A stretch of 64,000 nt of DNA from Methanofollis ethanolicus (GCF_001571385.1 NZ_BCNW01000001.1:1-64000); one strand, 5' to 3'. Numbered from the stretch's first letter, positions 8,822 through 17,579 are shown. The notes: a model not told the origin generated them from the sequence alone. Numbers and translations: made by a program.

Positions 8822-10798
8822 TTATTCCTCCGTAAACTTTCTCTTCATGCCAAAAGGATTGTACTTCTTTCCTCCACCATTGTAGAACTTGGTGAAGAAC
8901 TCAACATAGTGCAACCTGATAGAGTGCAGGCCGCCGCCCAGAATGCCGAGTGCGATATTGAGCGTATGGCCAAGGAGCAGGACGACAAGACCTATCAGGA
9001 CAATGACCACTCCCGCAATGGTGAGTGATTCGAGCTGCGGGCCGATGATCAGATCGATCGCGATGAAATTTGTAACCATCGCGATCGCGACCGACGAGAG
9101 ACCGACCGCAACCAGACGGGTGTACGAGAGAACGTGACTGATGATCGTCGGGAGCTCCATCAGTTCGAGGGGAGATTCCTGACCGATCAGGACGATGCCG
9201 AGCAGGATAAGGATGGCACCGAAGATGCCCGCGGCGTTCAGACCCATTGCCACCGGTGCAAAACCGGTGAGGTCGACCATCAACGGGATCGGGAACATCG
9301 ACCAGATTGTGATGACGATACCCCACATCGTGGAGAGCCAGCCGAACTGGCCGAGGATCTCCTTCGTGACGTGGGCGTCCTGGTGCATCGCACGCCTGAG
9401 GTTTCTCACATGGAGAAGACGCCCAAGGGAGATATGCAACAGACCGATCCAGACCGAGACTATCAGCAGTTCGGCAACCATCGGGTGATGAATCGCATGC
9501 CCGCCGATATTCAGGTGTCTGGAATAGAAGATCGGTTCCCAGGGTAGAGAGGTCCCGAAGAACTCACTGAAGAGCACACCGAAGATGATGCTCATCGCCG
9601 ATGCGTTCCGCAGGATGTCCAGCAACCGGGTCCAGCCATCGGACGTAAAGATACGCCGCAGGCCATAGGACATCGCAAGGAGCACGACACCGTAGCCGAC
9701 ATCTCCCAGGATCAGACCGAAGAAGATCGGGAAGACGATCGAAAGGAGAAGCGTCGGGTCGAACTCGTCATAGCGCGGGCGCGCGTAGATGTCCATAAAG
9801 AGCTCGGTCGGGTGCGAAAACTTTGGGTTGTCGTACTCGACAGGGACGGCCATCGGGTCGTCGCCGGTTTCGAGCTTGGTGACATAGACCTTGCCGGCGG
9901 TCGCATGGGTGAGGGCGGCAATGATCGCCTCGACCCGCTCCGACGGCACCCAGCCTTCTGCCACAAAGGCGTCTTCCGTTGTTGCAAACCGCAGCGGGGC
10001 CTCCGCCTGTTCCACGACGGCCGTGAAGTATTCGTCGTATGCAACGAGGAATTCACCGTATTCTTTCTTCTTTTCCTCAAGGTTCCGGGCGATCTTCGCG
10101 ATCTCTTCGTTGAGACCGGCGGTTTTTCCCCGGGCATCGTAGATCAGGTCCTTGACAGGGCCTGCGCCTTCGGGAATGGGGACCGACTGGAACTTTGCTT
10201 CGAGCAGGGCGCGGTCAGCCGCGTCCGCATCTGATGCAGGGACAAAGACGACAATGAAGTTTTGCCCGCCCTTGCCGGCAGGGACGAAATGTTTCTCGTG
10301 GGGGACCGGGATCTCGACGTCTGACTCGACGTAGCCTGCAAAGACGGATAGTCCTTCATAGCCGTGATAAAGGTCCATATCAAGAGGAACAGCGGCGAAG
10401 GGTTCGAGTGCGGCAACACGCCCCTCGAGGGTCTTCACCTGTGCCTCAAGTCTGGACCGCTGTGCAGTGAGATCCTCGACATCCCTGACGAATGCGGCAA
10501 GTTTCCGGTCGACTTCGGCCTTCAGTGCGGGGGTATTTTCTTTTCTGGTCGCCGGGAGAGCGTCGGGACTGATCCCGAAGATGTTCTCCATAGACCGGAT
10601 CTTGATCAGTTCGGTAGACGCCGTGCTTGCTTCCGCAAGGGGCATGCCGATCTTGAAACCCTCGTAGGCCTCGTCTTCCTTCTCGACAAAATCTTCAATA
10701 TGAAAAGCGTTCTGGTGGTACAGCTCCCGGATGATCGTATCCATCTGGTCTCTGGATCCTGCAACCAGGATACGACTCATCCGTTCAGGCTGAAACAT
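8822..10798 (-). CDS. atpI: A-type ATP synthase subunit I (membrane stator, V-ATPase a-like)
   Basis: 658 residues from ATG 10798 (MFQPERMSRILVAG). This start is preferred because AAGGAGC lies 6 bases upstream, inside atpH; the next ATG (10780) has no such site. The cytoplasmic half (to about residue 320) has coiled coils that bind the peripheral stalks; the C-terminal half has about 8 membrane helices and the conserved arginine region SHVLSYTRLVAVGLSS, which faces the c-ring glutamate. Overlaps atpH by 14 bases. Confidence 0.95.
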   Translation of the reverse strand: MFQPERMSRILVAGSRDQMDTIIRELYHQNAFHIEDFVEKEDEAYEGFKIGMPLAEASTASTELIKIRSMENIFGISPDALPATRKENTPALKAEVDRKLAAFVRDVEDLTAQRSRLEAQVKTLEGRVAALEPFAAVPLDMDLYHGYEGLSVFAGYVESDVEIPVPHEKHFVPAGKGGQNFIVVFVPASDADAADRALLEAKFQSVPIPEGAGPVKDLIYDARGKTAGLNEEIAKIARNLEEKKKEYGEFLVAYDEYFTAVVEQAEAPLRFATTEDAFVAEGWVPSERVEAIIAALTHATAGKVYVTKLETGDDPMAVPVEYDNPKFSHPTELFMDIYARPRYDEFDPTLLLSIVFPIFFGLILGDVGYGVVLLAMSYGLRRIFTSDGWTRLLDILRNASAMSIIFGVLFSEFFGTSLPWEPIFYSRHLNIGGHAIHHPMVAELLIVSVWIGLLHISLGRLLHVRNLRRAMHQDAHVTKEILGQFGWLSTMWGIVITIWSMFPIPLMVDLTGFAPVAMGLNAAGIFGAILILLGIVLIGQESPLELMELPTIISHVLSYTRLVAVGLSSVAIAMVTNFIAIDLIIGPQLESLTIAGVVIVLIGLVVLLLGHTLNIALGILGGGLHSIRLHYVEFFTKFYNGGGKKYNPFGMKRKFTEE

Positions 10799-11114
10799 GC
10801 AGCTGCTCCTTGAAACGCGAGACGAGCAACTCGACCGCCTTATCAAGATTCGCAAGGCTGTCCGCTTTGAGCTTCGCTGCCCGCTGTTCGCCGTTCTTCA
10901 GGATCTCGGCACGCTTTCTGGCGGCCGTGGTCCCGGCATCAGCGAGACGCGATTTTTTGTATGCCTCTGCATCGGCGGCGGCCTTCTCAACGATGTGTTC
11001 GGCCTCCGCTCTCGCATCCGCAAGCTTCTGCTTCTGCTCAAGCCGAGCGGTGCTGACCATTGACGTATACTCTTCTTCTGCCTGCTTGATGCTCTTTAAA
11101 ACCTCACTCTTCAT
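10785..11114 (-). CDS. atpH: A-type ATP synthase subunit H (peripheral stalk)
   Basis: 109 residues, nearly all coiled coil (KSIKQAEEEYTSMVSTARLE, then Ala/Lys/Glu-rich heptads). Partner of AtpE in the peripheral stalk. First gene of the operon; GAGGAGG lies 6-12 bases before its ATG. Confidence 0.9.
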   Translation of the reverse strand: MKSEVLKSIKQAEEEYTSMVSTARLEQKQKLADARAEAEHIVEKAAADAEAYKKSRLADAGTTAARKRAEILKNGEQRAAKLKADSLANLDKAVELLVSRFKEQLHVSA

Positions 11115-11156
11115 CCAACCCTCCTCTCACGGCCTACACATATTTGATGGAAATTA

Positions 11157-11167
11157 CCTTTATATTT
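11157..11167 (-). promoter_or_regulatory. TATA box of the ATP synthase operon
   Basis: CAAATATAAAGG on the minus strand lies about 45-50 bases upstream of the atpH ATG, which leaves room for a leader of about 20 bases containing the GAGGAGG ribosome site. Confidence 0.6.
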
Positions 11168-11171
11168 GTTG

Positions 11172-11651
11172 TTATTCATCCACCAGAGCACGGTTCACAC
11201 ATATATACAAGATCGTGCACCCCGGAAGAAGGCCTTCAAGCGTGACAGAATCCTCCCCACCCCGGAGGACAAGGCCTGCAAGTTCTGCCCCTGAACAGAG
11301 GAGGCGCTGGTCGGGGTGGGTGCCCCGCACAATCCCGCAGGAGAGGGTGATCTCCGGGGCGGCCGAAACGACCATGGGGATGCGTTTCACACCGGGATGG
11401 CCCTTCGGAAGGGCGACGACCGGATAGTGGTGGTCGCGGACAAGGAGAAGAAGCATCGCCGCCGCCCGCACCGAACCCCCCTCAGGGGCCGAGACGCAGA
11501 CAAGGTCACCGGGCCTGACCGGTTCGCAGTACTCGTCGTCCGCCGTGTCGACAACGAGGGCAAAGCGGTCGCGTGCACGGCCTGCAAGGAGAAAAGAAGA
11601 TGAGGGAGACCTGATAAGGACGAACTCGTCCTCACCCGGGTGGAGGATCAT
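11172..11651 (-). CDS. Conserved hypothetical protein upstream of ATP synthase operon
   Basis: 159 residues from ATG 11651, which overlaps the stop of the upstream zinc-ribbon gene (ATGA). No family recognised with confidence. No membrane segment or signal peptide. It has an N-terminal beta-rich part (MILHPGEDEFVLIRSP, FLLAGRARDRFALVVDTA), the phrase VRPGDLVCVSAPEGG, then an alternating strand/helix body, and ends in TILYICVNRALVDE. Coupling to a zinc ribbon suggests the two proteins act together; what they do cannot be told from the sequence. Confidence 0.7.
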   Translation of the reverse strand: MILHPGEDEFVLIRSPSSSFLLAGRARDRFALVVDTADDEYCEPVRPGDLVCVSAPEGGSVRAAAMLLLLVRDHHYPVVALPKGHPGVKRIPMVVSAAPEITLSCGIVRGTHPDQRLLCSGAELAGLVLRGGEDSVTLEGLLPGCTILYICVNRALVDE

Positions 11652-11800
11652 GTCTGCTCGACGTCCTCCGACTGGCAGGAGGGGCAGACCGGGTGTTTTC
11701 CGACCGTTTTGAAGTGTTCTCCGCATTCCCTGCATTTGTAGGTCTTTCCCTTCACCCGCTCCTCCAGTTCGATATCCGTGCCTCCGCCAATAGAGCACAT
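11648..11800 (-). CDS. Small zinc-ribbon protein (50 residues)
   Basis: ATG at 11800 opens a 50-codon frame (MCSIGGGTDIELEERVKG...) that ends in a TGA overlapping the next gene's ATG. Two CxxC knuckles: C23/C26 (YKCRECGEHF) and C39/C42 (PVCPSCQSED). This is a classic rubredoxin-like zinc ribbon. A longer frame starting at GTG 11798 reads through the same DNA in another phase and is probably spurious. Possible role: RNA- or protein-binding partner of the downstream gene (inference). Confidence 0.75.
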   Translation of the reverse strand: MCSIGGGTDIELEERVKGKTYKCRECGEHFKTVGKHPVCPSCQSEDVEQT

Positions 11801-11872
11801 ACAGGTGAGATCATTTCCCGGATATAAAAGATATTGGTTTTTTCAGGAGGGGCCGCGGGCACCACCCCACAC

Positions 11873-13813
11873 TCACACCAGCAGGTTGAAGGCGACGAGC
11901 GCGACGACAAGCATCACGGCGGCATGTTTCACGCCGGCCCGCACTGAACCCTCGCCCATCTTCCCGGCGACAAGACCGGAGAAGACTGCCTGGACGAGGC
12001 AGACATGGTAGAGAAGGCGCTTGAAAGGGAGGAGGGCAGCAGTGCCGAAGCCCGGCAGCACCCCTTCCATCTCGCCCGCCGAGGCCGCCACATCGCCGAG
12101 GACAGGGAGGAACTGGGAGGCGATGACGACGACGACGAAGATAAAGACGAAGAAGGCAAGGTAGATGACCGCAAGGTAGAGGAGCATCGCCGAGGACCGC
12201 TCCTCCCTGAGCACTGCCGACATCCAGGCGTCCTTTGCCGCTATGGTGAGGATCTCCGAGATGTTCCCGCTCATCCGCGTCGCCGTCGTGATGAGGGTGA
12301 CAGACCGGGAGACGGCCGGGGTCCGCACCCGCCTCTCGAAACGGACGAGCGCATCGGAGACGCTGGCGCCCCAGGCAACGTCCCGGTTGATCCGCCCGAT
12401 CTCGTACGAGAGGACGCCGAGGTTGGTCCGCACCAGGATGACGAGTGCCTGGGCGAGGGTCAGCCCGACCTGGTTCATCCCTGCCATCCTGGAGAGAAAC
12501 TCCGGCACCCCGGCCTCGATGCCCCTGACCTTCCTGTTCCAGAGGCCGTAGAAGACCGCATAGGGAACAAGGATGACAAGGAAGGCGATGACGACATGGT
12601 CGTCGACCAGGGCGATGGCTGTCTCTGCCGATAGTCCCGCGGGCAGGGAGAGGAGGACGGCGCCGAGGTAGACCAGTGCGGCCGGGAGGGAGACGAAGAA
12701 GGTCAGCCCGGGGTCGAGGACAAATGCGCGGAAGGGGTTGCGCAGAAAGGCCCTGACCCCCCTGACCCGGTCGTACTGTGCCAGCTGTGCAAACAGCGGT
12801 TCTTCATCCTCCTCCCCGACAACCCTGATATCTTTAAAGTGGTCGAGCACCTTCACGCGGGTGTAGCGTTCGGGCACGTCCTCCCTGACCGAGATGAGGT
12901 CGACGAAGAGGAGCATGATCAGGGAACCTATCGGGATGAGCACGTATGTGATGAGGGACAACTGGGTGACCGCCGACCCGCCGACCAGCCCCATCACCAC
13001 CATCACGATGACGAGGAAGAGGGGACCAGCCACAAAGACGGTCACATAGGCCTCACCGACGAACTCAAGGGTGGCGATGAACTGTTTCTGCTCGAACCTC
13101 GCCTCGTCCTGGAAGATCCGCACCTGCGTCTCCAGGTAGGCGGAGAGGTTCCCCCCGCTCTCGACGACAGAGAGGAGGTTCTCCAGGAAATCCTTCATTT
13201 TCACCGAGGGCGTCGTCCGGGCCAGGTGCCTGATGGCGGTGAAGACGTCTGAGCCGAAGTAGTCTGTGTCCCGGACCACCTGCCTGAACTCCAGGGCGCT
13301 CTCTCCATATATCCCGGCGTTCTCCGAGAGGGACCGGAAGATCTCCATCACCTCGGCGCCGCCCCGGCGCATCGCATAGATGTACGAGACGGCGTTGTGC
13401 AGGGAGAGGTTGATCTTCGTTGCCCTGTTGCTCTTCTCGACCGCGGGGTACCTGAGGAGGAGGGCATAGGCGAGCAAGCCGCCGATCAGGGCACCGGCAA
13501 AAAAGGCAAGGACGCGCAGGAGGTACCAGAGGGGCGTGCCGCTGCCGACGTCGGGCAGGGGAATGGAGAGGAGGTTGACGATCCCCTCGCCGACCGGGAG
13601 GACTGCCATCCCGGAGAGGATGAATGCAACGATGCCGCAGAACAGTCCGGCACAGAGGGAGATGAGGAGGGCCCTCTGCACATAGGCCCTGACGGTGATG
13701 CCCATGCGGGCCGAAATCAGGTCCTGCCTGATGGTGCCGTACTTCACCGGGTCCCGCCTGATCAGGGCGCCGGCGACCCGCCGGAAAAGGCCGGGGCCGG
13801 GCGCCGGGGTCAT
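11873..13813 (-). CDS. Type II secretion F / TadC-FlaJ family membrane protein
   Basis: 646 residues with two T2SSF-type modules in tandem (about 60-300 and 370-640), each with membrane helices around a cytoplasmic helical domain (for example EIFRSLSENAGIYGESALEF and NQVGLTLAQALVILVRTNLG). Such proteins are the membrane platform of archaeal type IV pili and archaella. The ATG overlaps the stop of the ATPase gene by 4 bases (ATGA), so the two form a motor/platform pair. No pilin or prepilin peptidase gene is seen nearby. Could serve adhesion pili or a secretion system; sequence alone cannot say which. Confidence 0.88.
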   Translation of the reverse strand: MTPAPGPGLFRRVAGALIRRDPVKYGTIRQDLISARMGITVRAYVQRALLISLCAGLFCGIVAFILSGMAVLPVGEGIVNLLSIPLPDVGSGTPLWYLLRVLAFFAGALIGGLLAYALLLRYPAVEKSNRATKINLSLHNAVSYIYAMRRGGAEVMEIFRSLSENAGIYGESALEFRQVVRDTDYFGSDVFTAIRHLARTTPSVKMKDFLENLLSVVESGGNLSAYLETQVRIFQDEARFEQKQFIATLEFVGEAYVTVFVAGPLFLVIVMVVMGLVGGSAVTQLSLITYVLIPIGSLIMLLFVDLISVREDVPERYTRVKVLDHFKDIRVVGEEDEEPLFAQLAQYDRVRGVRAFLRNPFRAFVLDPGLTFFVSLPAALVYLGAVLLSLPAGLSAETAIALVDDHVVIAFLVILVPYAVFYGLWNRKVRGIEAGVPEFLSRMAGMNQVGLTLAQALVILVRTNLGVLSYEIGRINRDVAWGASVSDALVRFERRVRTPAVSRSVTLITTATRMSGNISEILTIAAKDAWMSAVLREERSSAMLLYLAVIYLAFFVFIFVVVVIASQFLPVLGDVAASAGEMEGVLPGFGTAALLPFKRLLYHVCLVQAVFSGLVAGKMGEGSVRAGVKHAAVMLVVALVAFNLLV

Positions 13814-15387
13814 GGGAACAGCCCTGAGAGGTCGTCGAGATGGTCGAGGACGGCGGTGCGGTTGGTGGCGAAGGCCTGGACGATCCGGGAGACACGGCGG
13901 TAATCGACGATCCCCTGCACCTTCATCGCTTCAAGGACACGGATCCGCTCCATGATGTCGGCTTCAAGCCTCCCGGAGTCCCAGCCTCGCGTCTCGACGG
14001 CGTGGGCGTACACCAGGGACCGGCCCGTGTACTCCATCGTGTCGCGCACAGGGTCGTATGCAAAGACCGTGTTCACCCTGAGGTTCCCGGTGCCGGGGTC
14101 CACGCCTGCGACTTCCACGATCTCCTGGCAGCGCCGCACCCTTTCTGTCCCCTGGTAGGTGAGCGCCTGGACGCTGACGATGTCGAGGGCCTGGACCATG
14201 TTCCTCGGGACGTTCAGGGGTTCGTTTTCGAGACGGTGGATGGCGGCGTCGACGGTCCCGGCATGCATCGTGGAGAAGGTGGTGTGCCCGGTGTTCATTG
14301 CCTGGAAGAGGGTCTGCGCCTCCTCGCCCCGCACCTCGCCGACGATGATGAACTCGGGCCTCTGGCGCATCGCCGCCTTGAGAAGGTCGAACATCGAGAT
14401 GGAAGACGATTCTTCGCCCGAGAGGGTGTCCCGGGTCACCGAGGCGACCCAGTTCTCGTGGAAGAGGGTGATCTCCCGCGTATCCTCGATGGAGATGACC
14501 TTCGCGAGGGGCGGGATGAAGAGGGAGACGGCGTTGAGCGAGGAGGTCTTTCCGCTCGCCGTCCCGCCGATAAAGAGGAGGCTCTTGTTGTTCTCGATCG
14601 CCGTCCAGAAATAGGCGAGTTCTTCCGCGGAGAAGGTGCCGAGGTCGAGGAGTTCGATGGGCGTGAAGGGTTCGGCCCGGAACTTCCTGACCGTGAAGGA
14701 GGTGCCCCGCGTCGAGACTTCGCGTCCGAAGGTGAGCTGGAGGCGCGAGCCGTCCGGGAGGGTGGCGTCCACGACCGGGCTCCCCACCGAGACATGTTTT
14801 CCCGAGCGCTGGGCCAGCGAAATGGCAAGGGAGTCCAGTTCCTCCTCGGCAAAGACAAGGTTCGTCCTGATGTTCTTGTGCCGCCGGTGATACAGGAAGA
14901 CAGGGACGCCGACGCCGTCGCAGGAGATGTCCTCGATATCCGGGTCCTTCATCAGGCCGTCCAGGCGGGACCAGCCCAGGAAATCCCGCACCAGGTAATA
15001 CTCGACCTTTGCGAGGGGCAGGCGGTCCAGGGAGACCCCATACTCCCCGATGAGGGCATGCGTCCGGCTGAGGAGGACCCGGCGACGGTCGGCGATCATC
15101 TCCTCCTCGGAGAGGATAAGGACGTCACGCAGGTCCTCATATAGCCTCTCAAGGATCTCGTGCTCAAATTTCGAGAGCACGGGCTCGAAGAGATGGTATT
15201 CAGCCTGCCCGCTCTGCCTGTCCCGGACAATGGCGACGAGGGACCGGCCCTCCTCCACCCAGTACTGCTCGACAGGATCCAGGCCGTTTGGAATCTCGGC
15301 TTCCACAAGAGCGGGATCTGTTCCGGGATCGTACTCCTGAACAGTTTCCGGGCCTCCCGACCCTTTTCGAAAAAACGGCAGATGCAT
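13810..15387 (-). CDS. Type II/IV secretion system ATPase (GspE/TadA/VirB11-like)
   Basis: 525 residues from ATG 15387 (MHLPFFRKGSGG), with GGAG 7-10 bases upstream; the open frame extends further but crosses the divergent promoter. P-loop GGTASGKT at 274-281, Asp-box EDTREITLFHENW (301 on), Walker B-region PEFIIVGEVRGEEAQTLFQAMNTGH and the HAGTVDAAIHRLEN His-box. The N-terminal part (about 60-250) is the usual N-terminal domain ending in SGKHVSVGSPVVDATLPDGS. It powers pilus assembly through the adjacent TadC/FlaJ-like protein. Confidence 0.93.
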   Translation of the reverse strand: MHLPFFRKGSGGPETVQEYDPGTDPALVEAEIPNGLDPVEQYWVEEGRSLVAIVRDRQSGQAEYHLFEPVLSKFEHEILERLYEDLRDVLILSEEEMIADRRRVLLSRTHALIGEYGVSLDRLPLAKVEYYLVRDFLGWSRLDGLMKDPDIEDISCDGVGVPVFLYHRRHKNIRTNLVFAEEELDSLAISLAQRSGKHVSVGSPVVDATLPDGSRLQLTFGREVSTRGTSFTVRKFRAEPFTPIELLDLGTFSAEELAYFWTAIENNKSLLFIGGTASGKTSSLNAVSLFIPPLAKVISIEDTREITLFHENWVASVTRDTLSGEESSSISMFDLLKAAMRQRPEFIIVGEVRGEEAQTLFQAMNTGHTTFSTMHAGTVDAAIHRLENEPLNVPRNMVQALDIVSVQALTYQGTERVRRCQEIVEVAGVDPGTGNLRVNTVFAYDPVRDTMEYTGRSLVYAHAVETRGWDSGRLEADIMERIRVLEAMKVQGIVDYRRVSRIVQAFATNRTAVLDHLDDLSGLFP

Positions 15388-15426
15388 GGCTGACTCCGTG
15401 TTGCTGAAGGGTAGATCGAAGATCCT

Positions 15427-15436
15427 ATTTATCTCT
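15427..15436 (-). promoter_or_regulatory. TATA box for the secretion ATPase gene
   Basis: GATAAATAGG on the minus strand, about 45 bases upstream of ATG 15387, in a 138-bp divergent intergenic gap. Confidence 0.5.
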
Positions 15437-15497
15437 ACTTTTTCGGTCAGGCGCGGGCAAGGTCGTCTGGCACAAAGTGTAACCCTATCTGCTACTC

Positions 15498-15503
15498 TTT
15501 TAT
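15498..15503 (+). promoter_or_regulatory. TATA box deciding a leaderless start
   Basis: TTTATA lies 23-28 bases before ATG 15526, the distance expected for a leaderless archaeal transcript. ATG 15514 would lie upstream of the transcription start. Confidence 0.55.
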
Positions 15504-15525
15504 AGCACGGCGAATGAAGCTTCGC

Positions 15526-16350
15526 ATGGATGTGGAGGCACGAGTTGACGTGAGGATCCCCACCGGGATCGGATCCCTCGATCCTGTCCTTGACGGCGGC
15601 GTCCCCCCGGGATCGATGGTCCTGCTCCTCAGCGAGATCGGGGCAGGAGGGAGCGACTTCGTCCGTACCGCGGCGATCGCCCTCGCCCGGATGAAGCGCG
15701 AGGGACTGAGCCCGGCGCCCCGTGAGGTCCTCTACATCACAATGACACGACTCAAGGAGGACGTCCTCGCCGAGGCAGCACTCTCGGTGAGTCCTGAGAT
15801 GTATCCTCTCCTTGAGGGTGGCGTCCATTTCGAGGATCTTTCCGAGGTCTATTTCGATGCAAGCGTCGTGCCCCCGGAGTGGTACTCGCAGGGCGACGTG
15901 CTCTCCCGGATGCAGAAGCATACCCGGCGGGAAAGCCTCCTCACCGAATTATCGGTCGTCCTCTCCGGGGCAGAGGCGCAGAGCGTGATCATCATCGACT
16001 CCCTCACCGATCTCGCCGCTCAGGCCGGGACAGGCGAGCGCTGGGAGGCCTTCAGCAGTTTCCTGCGGGGCCTCCAGAGGGTTGCGAAACGCTGGGGGTC
16101 GGTGGTCTACCTCCCCCTCACCCGCGGCGTCCTCCCTCCCCTGCAGGAGACCGAGGTCCAGGACTGCGCGGATGCTGTCTTTCTCTTTGCATGGGAGGAG
16201 ACGCAGGGGATGCGACGGCAGAGGACGATGTCTATCCAGAAGTTCAGGGGTGTGATGCCCCACCTGGAGGAGCGGAACCTGGTGAAGTTCGCGATACGGA
16301 TCACGGCAGGGAACGGCTTCGAGGTCTCCAACATCAGGGTGGTCATATAA
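15526..16350 (+). CDS. KaiC/FlaH-like RecA-fold protein with degenerate Walker A
   Basis: 274 residues from ATG 15526 (leaderless start; ATG 15514 adds four residues). The KaiC/RadA opening is clear (RIPTGIGSLDPVLDGGVPPGS), but the P-loop reads SEIGAGGS at 36-43: the canonical lysine position (42) is Gly and the first Gly is Ser. Walker B-like SVIIIDS is at 153-159. So the fold is RecA-like but ATP hydrolysis is doubtful. The stop overlaps the next gene by one base (TAATG). Head-to-head with a pilus ATPase/platform pair, which recalls FlaH next to FlaI-FlaJ in archaellum loci. A regulatory or structural role on the pilus motor is inference. Confidence 0.8.
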   Translation: MDVEARVDVRIPTGIGSLDPVLDGGVPPGSMVLLLSEIGAGGSDFVRTAAIALARMKREGLSPAPREVLYITMTRLKEDVLAEAALSVSPEMYPLLEGGVHFEDLSEVYFDASVVPPEWYSQGDVLSRMQKHTRRESLLTELSVVLSGAEAQSVIIIDSLTDLAAQAGTGERWEAFSSFLRGLQRVAKRWGSVVYLPLTRGVLPPLQETEVQDCADAVFLFAWEETQGMRRQRTMSIQKFRGVMPHLEERNLVKFAIRITAGNGFEVSNIRVVI

Positions 16351-17051
16351 TGGAGGAGGAAGCGAGGGTCATGTTCGGGATCGAGGGGCTCGATGCGATG
16401 CTCGACGGCGGCCTCCTCGAAAAAAGTGTCTGCGCCATTGTCGGGACATACGGCACGGGAAAGACGACGTTCGCCCTTCAGTTCGTCTATGAAGGGCTGA
16501 AGCAGGGGGAGAAGGCGGTCTTTATCTCCCTCGACGAAAGGGCCGAGATGATCTACAAGGATATCGAGAGGAAGGGATGGGATCTGGACACCTACAGGGA
16601 TACGTCCCTCTTTGTGATCAAGCTCGACCCGACAGACTTCACCGTCGCGGTCAACCAGATAAAAAACGAGCTTCCAAGACTTATCAGACAGGTCGGGGCT
16701 ACACGGGTCGTCATCGACCCGATATCCCTCTTCGAGGGCCTCTTCACCGAGGAGGCGACGCGGCGGCACGAACTCTTCAGGTTTGTCGAGATGATGCGGG
16801 ACGAGGCGTGCACCCTCATTCTCACCTCCGAGACAAGTCAGGACAACCCCTATGCGAGCAAGTACGCCCTCATCGAGTATATGGTCGACACCGTCATCCT
16901 CTTGCGGTACGTGCGGCCGTCCTCGATCTCCGAGGTTCACCCCGCCGCCGAGGTCGTGAAGATGCGGGGCTCGAACCACTCGCGCGAGATCAAGCCGTAC
17001 GAGATCCAGCGTGACAGGGTGCAGGTGTACTCGGAAGCGAATGTGTTTTGA
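16350..17051 (+). CDS. KaiC/FlaH-like RecA-superfamily ATPase
   Basis: 233 residues. Intact Walker A GTYGTGKTT at 32-40 and Walker B-like RVVIDPIS at 119-126; the opening RVMFGIEGLDAMLDGGLLEKS is the single-domain KaiC/RAD55 signature. One KaiC domain, no second. Overlaps the preceding degenerate paralogue by one base, so both are made from one transcript and may form a hetero-oligomer. Ends IQRDRVQVYSEANVF. Archaeal FlaH has this same size and fold; the neighbouring GspE and TadC genes make a FlaH-like partner role plausible. Confidence 0.88.
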   Translation: MEEEARVMFGIEGLDAMLDGGLLEKSVCAIVGTYGTGKTTFALQFVYEGLKQGEKAVFISLDERAEMIYKDIERKGWDLDTYRDTSLFVIKLDPTDFTVAVNQIKNELPRLIRQVGATRVVIDPISLFEGLFTEEATRRHELFRFVEMMRDEACTLILTSETSQDNPYASKYALIEYMVDTVILLRYVRPSSISEVHPAAEVVKMRGSNHSREIKPYEIQRDRVQVYSEANVF

Positions 17052-17182
17052 GGGATCGAGAGAGGGGTACTGTGTGAGGCCGCATGCAGGTGGGGGCCGG
17101 GAGAAAATCTCCTATTCGGGTCGATGTCCCCCTGAATTCCATACGGGGCGGTGCGAAACCTCCGCCTTCCCCATACACTCCA

Positions 17183-17227
17183 CCGGGGGACTGCCTCGAA
17201 GACCTCCGGTCTTCTCGTTGCCCCCGG
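17183..17227. repeat. Dispersed GC hairpin with nested inner hairpin
   Basis: Outer arms CCGGGGG and CCCCCGG enclose a 31-base loop that itself contains GAAGACC-TCC-GGTCTTC. It is followed by ACCCCCGAAACAGGATTGG, matching the tail of the other copies (GGACCCCxGxxxAGGATTGG). Confidence 0.75.
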
Positions 17228-17262
17228 ACCCCCGAAACAGGATTGGCCCCGGGAAGCGCGAA

Positions 17263-17306
17263 CAGGATAGGCAGGGGATGGAGATTGCCATCCCCAGCCT
17301 ATCCTG
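17263..17306. repeat. Long near-perfect hairpin
   Basis: Arms 17263-17281 and 17288-17306 (19 bp with one mismatch) around a 6-base loop AGATTG. The arms contain AGGATAGG/CCTATCCT words that recur in the dispersed repeat family. Confidence 0.85.
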
Positions 17307-17560
17307 CACGGCGATCCGGGTGCGGTAGTCTCCCGGTTCAGACACATCAAAAAAAGATATCTACACAGCCAAATTTTTTAGAACTGAACAGGAGTCTTTT
17401 TATCAGCATGGTAGAGGGTTCTGACCTGTTTTGAGATATGCTCCATGAAAATGATCCCGGAGAACGACTCTCCGGGTTTGCACGAGGCTCTGACTCTCAT
17501 CGAGCATCCCCTTTCAGAGATGGAAAGTCCGCCTTCTGCCTTCCCGACCCTATCGCAATC

Positions 17561-17579
17561 CCGGGGGCAGCACCCCCGG
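17561..17579. repeat. Dispersed GC hairpin
   Basis: CCGGGGGCAGCACCCCCGG, perfect palindrome with a 5-base loop; intergenic. Confidence 0.8.
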
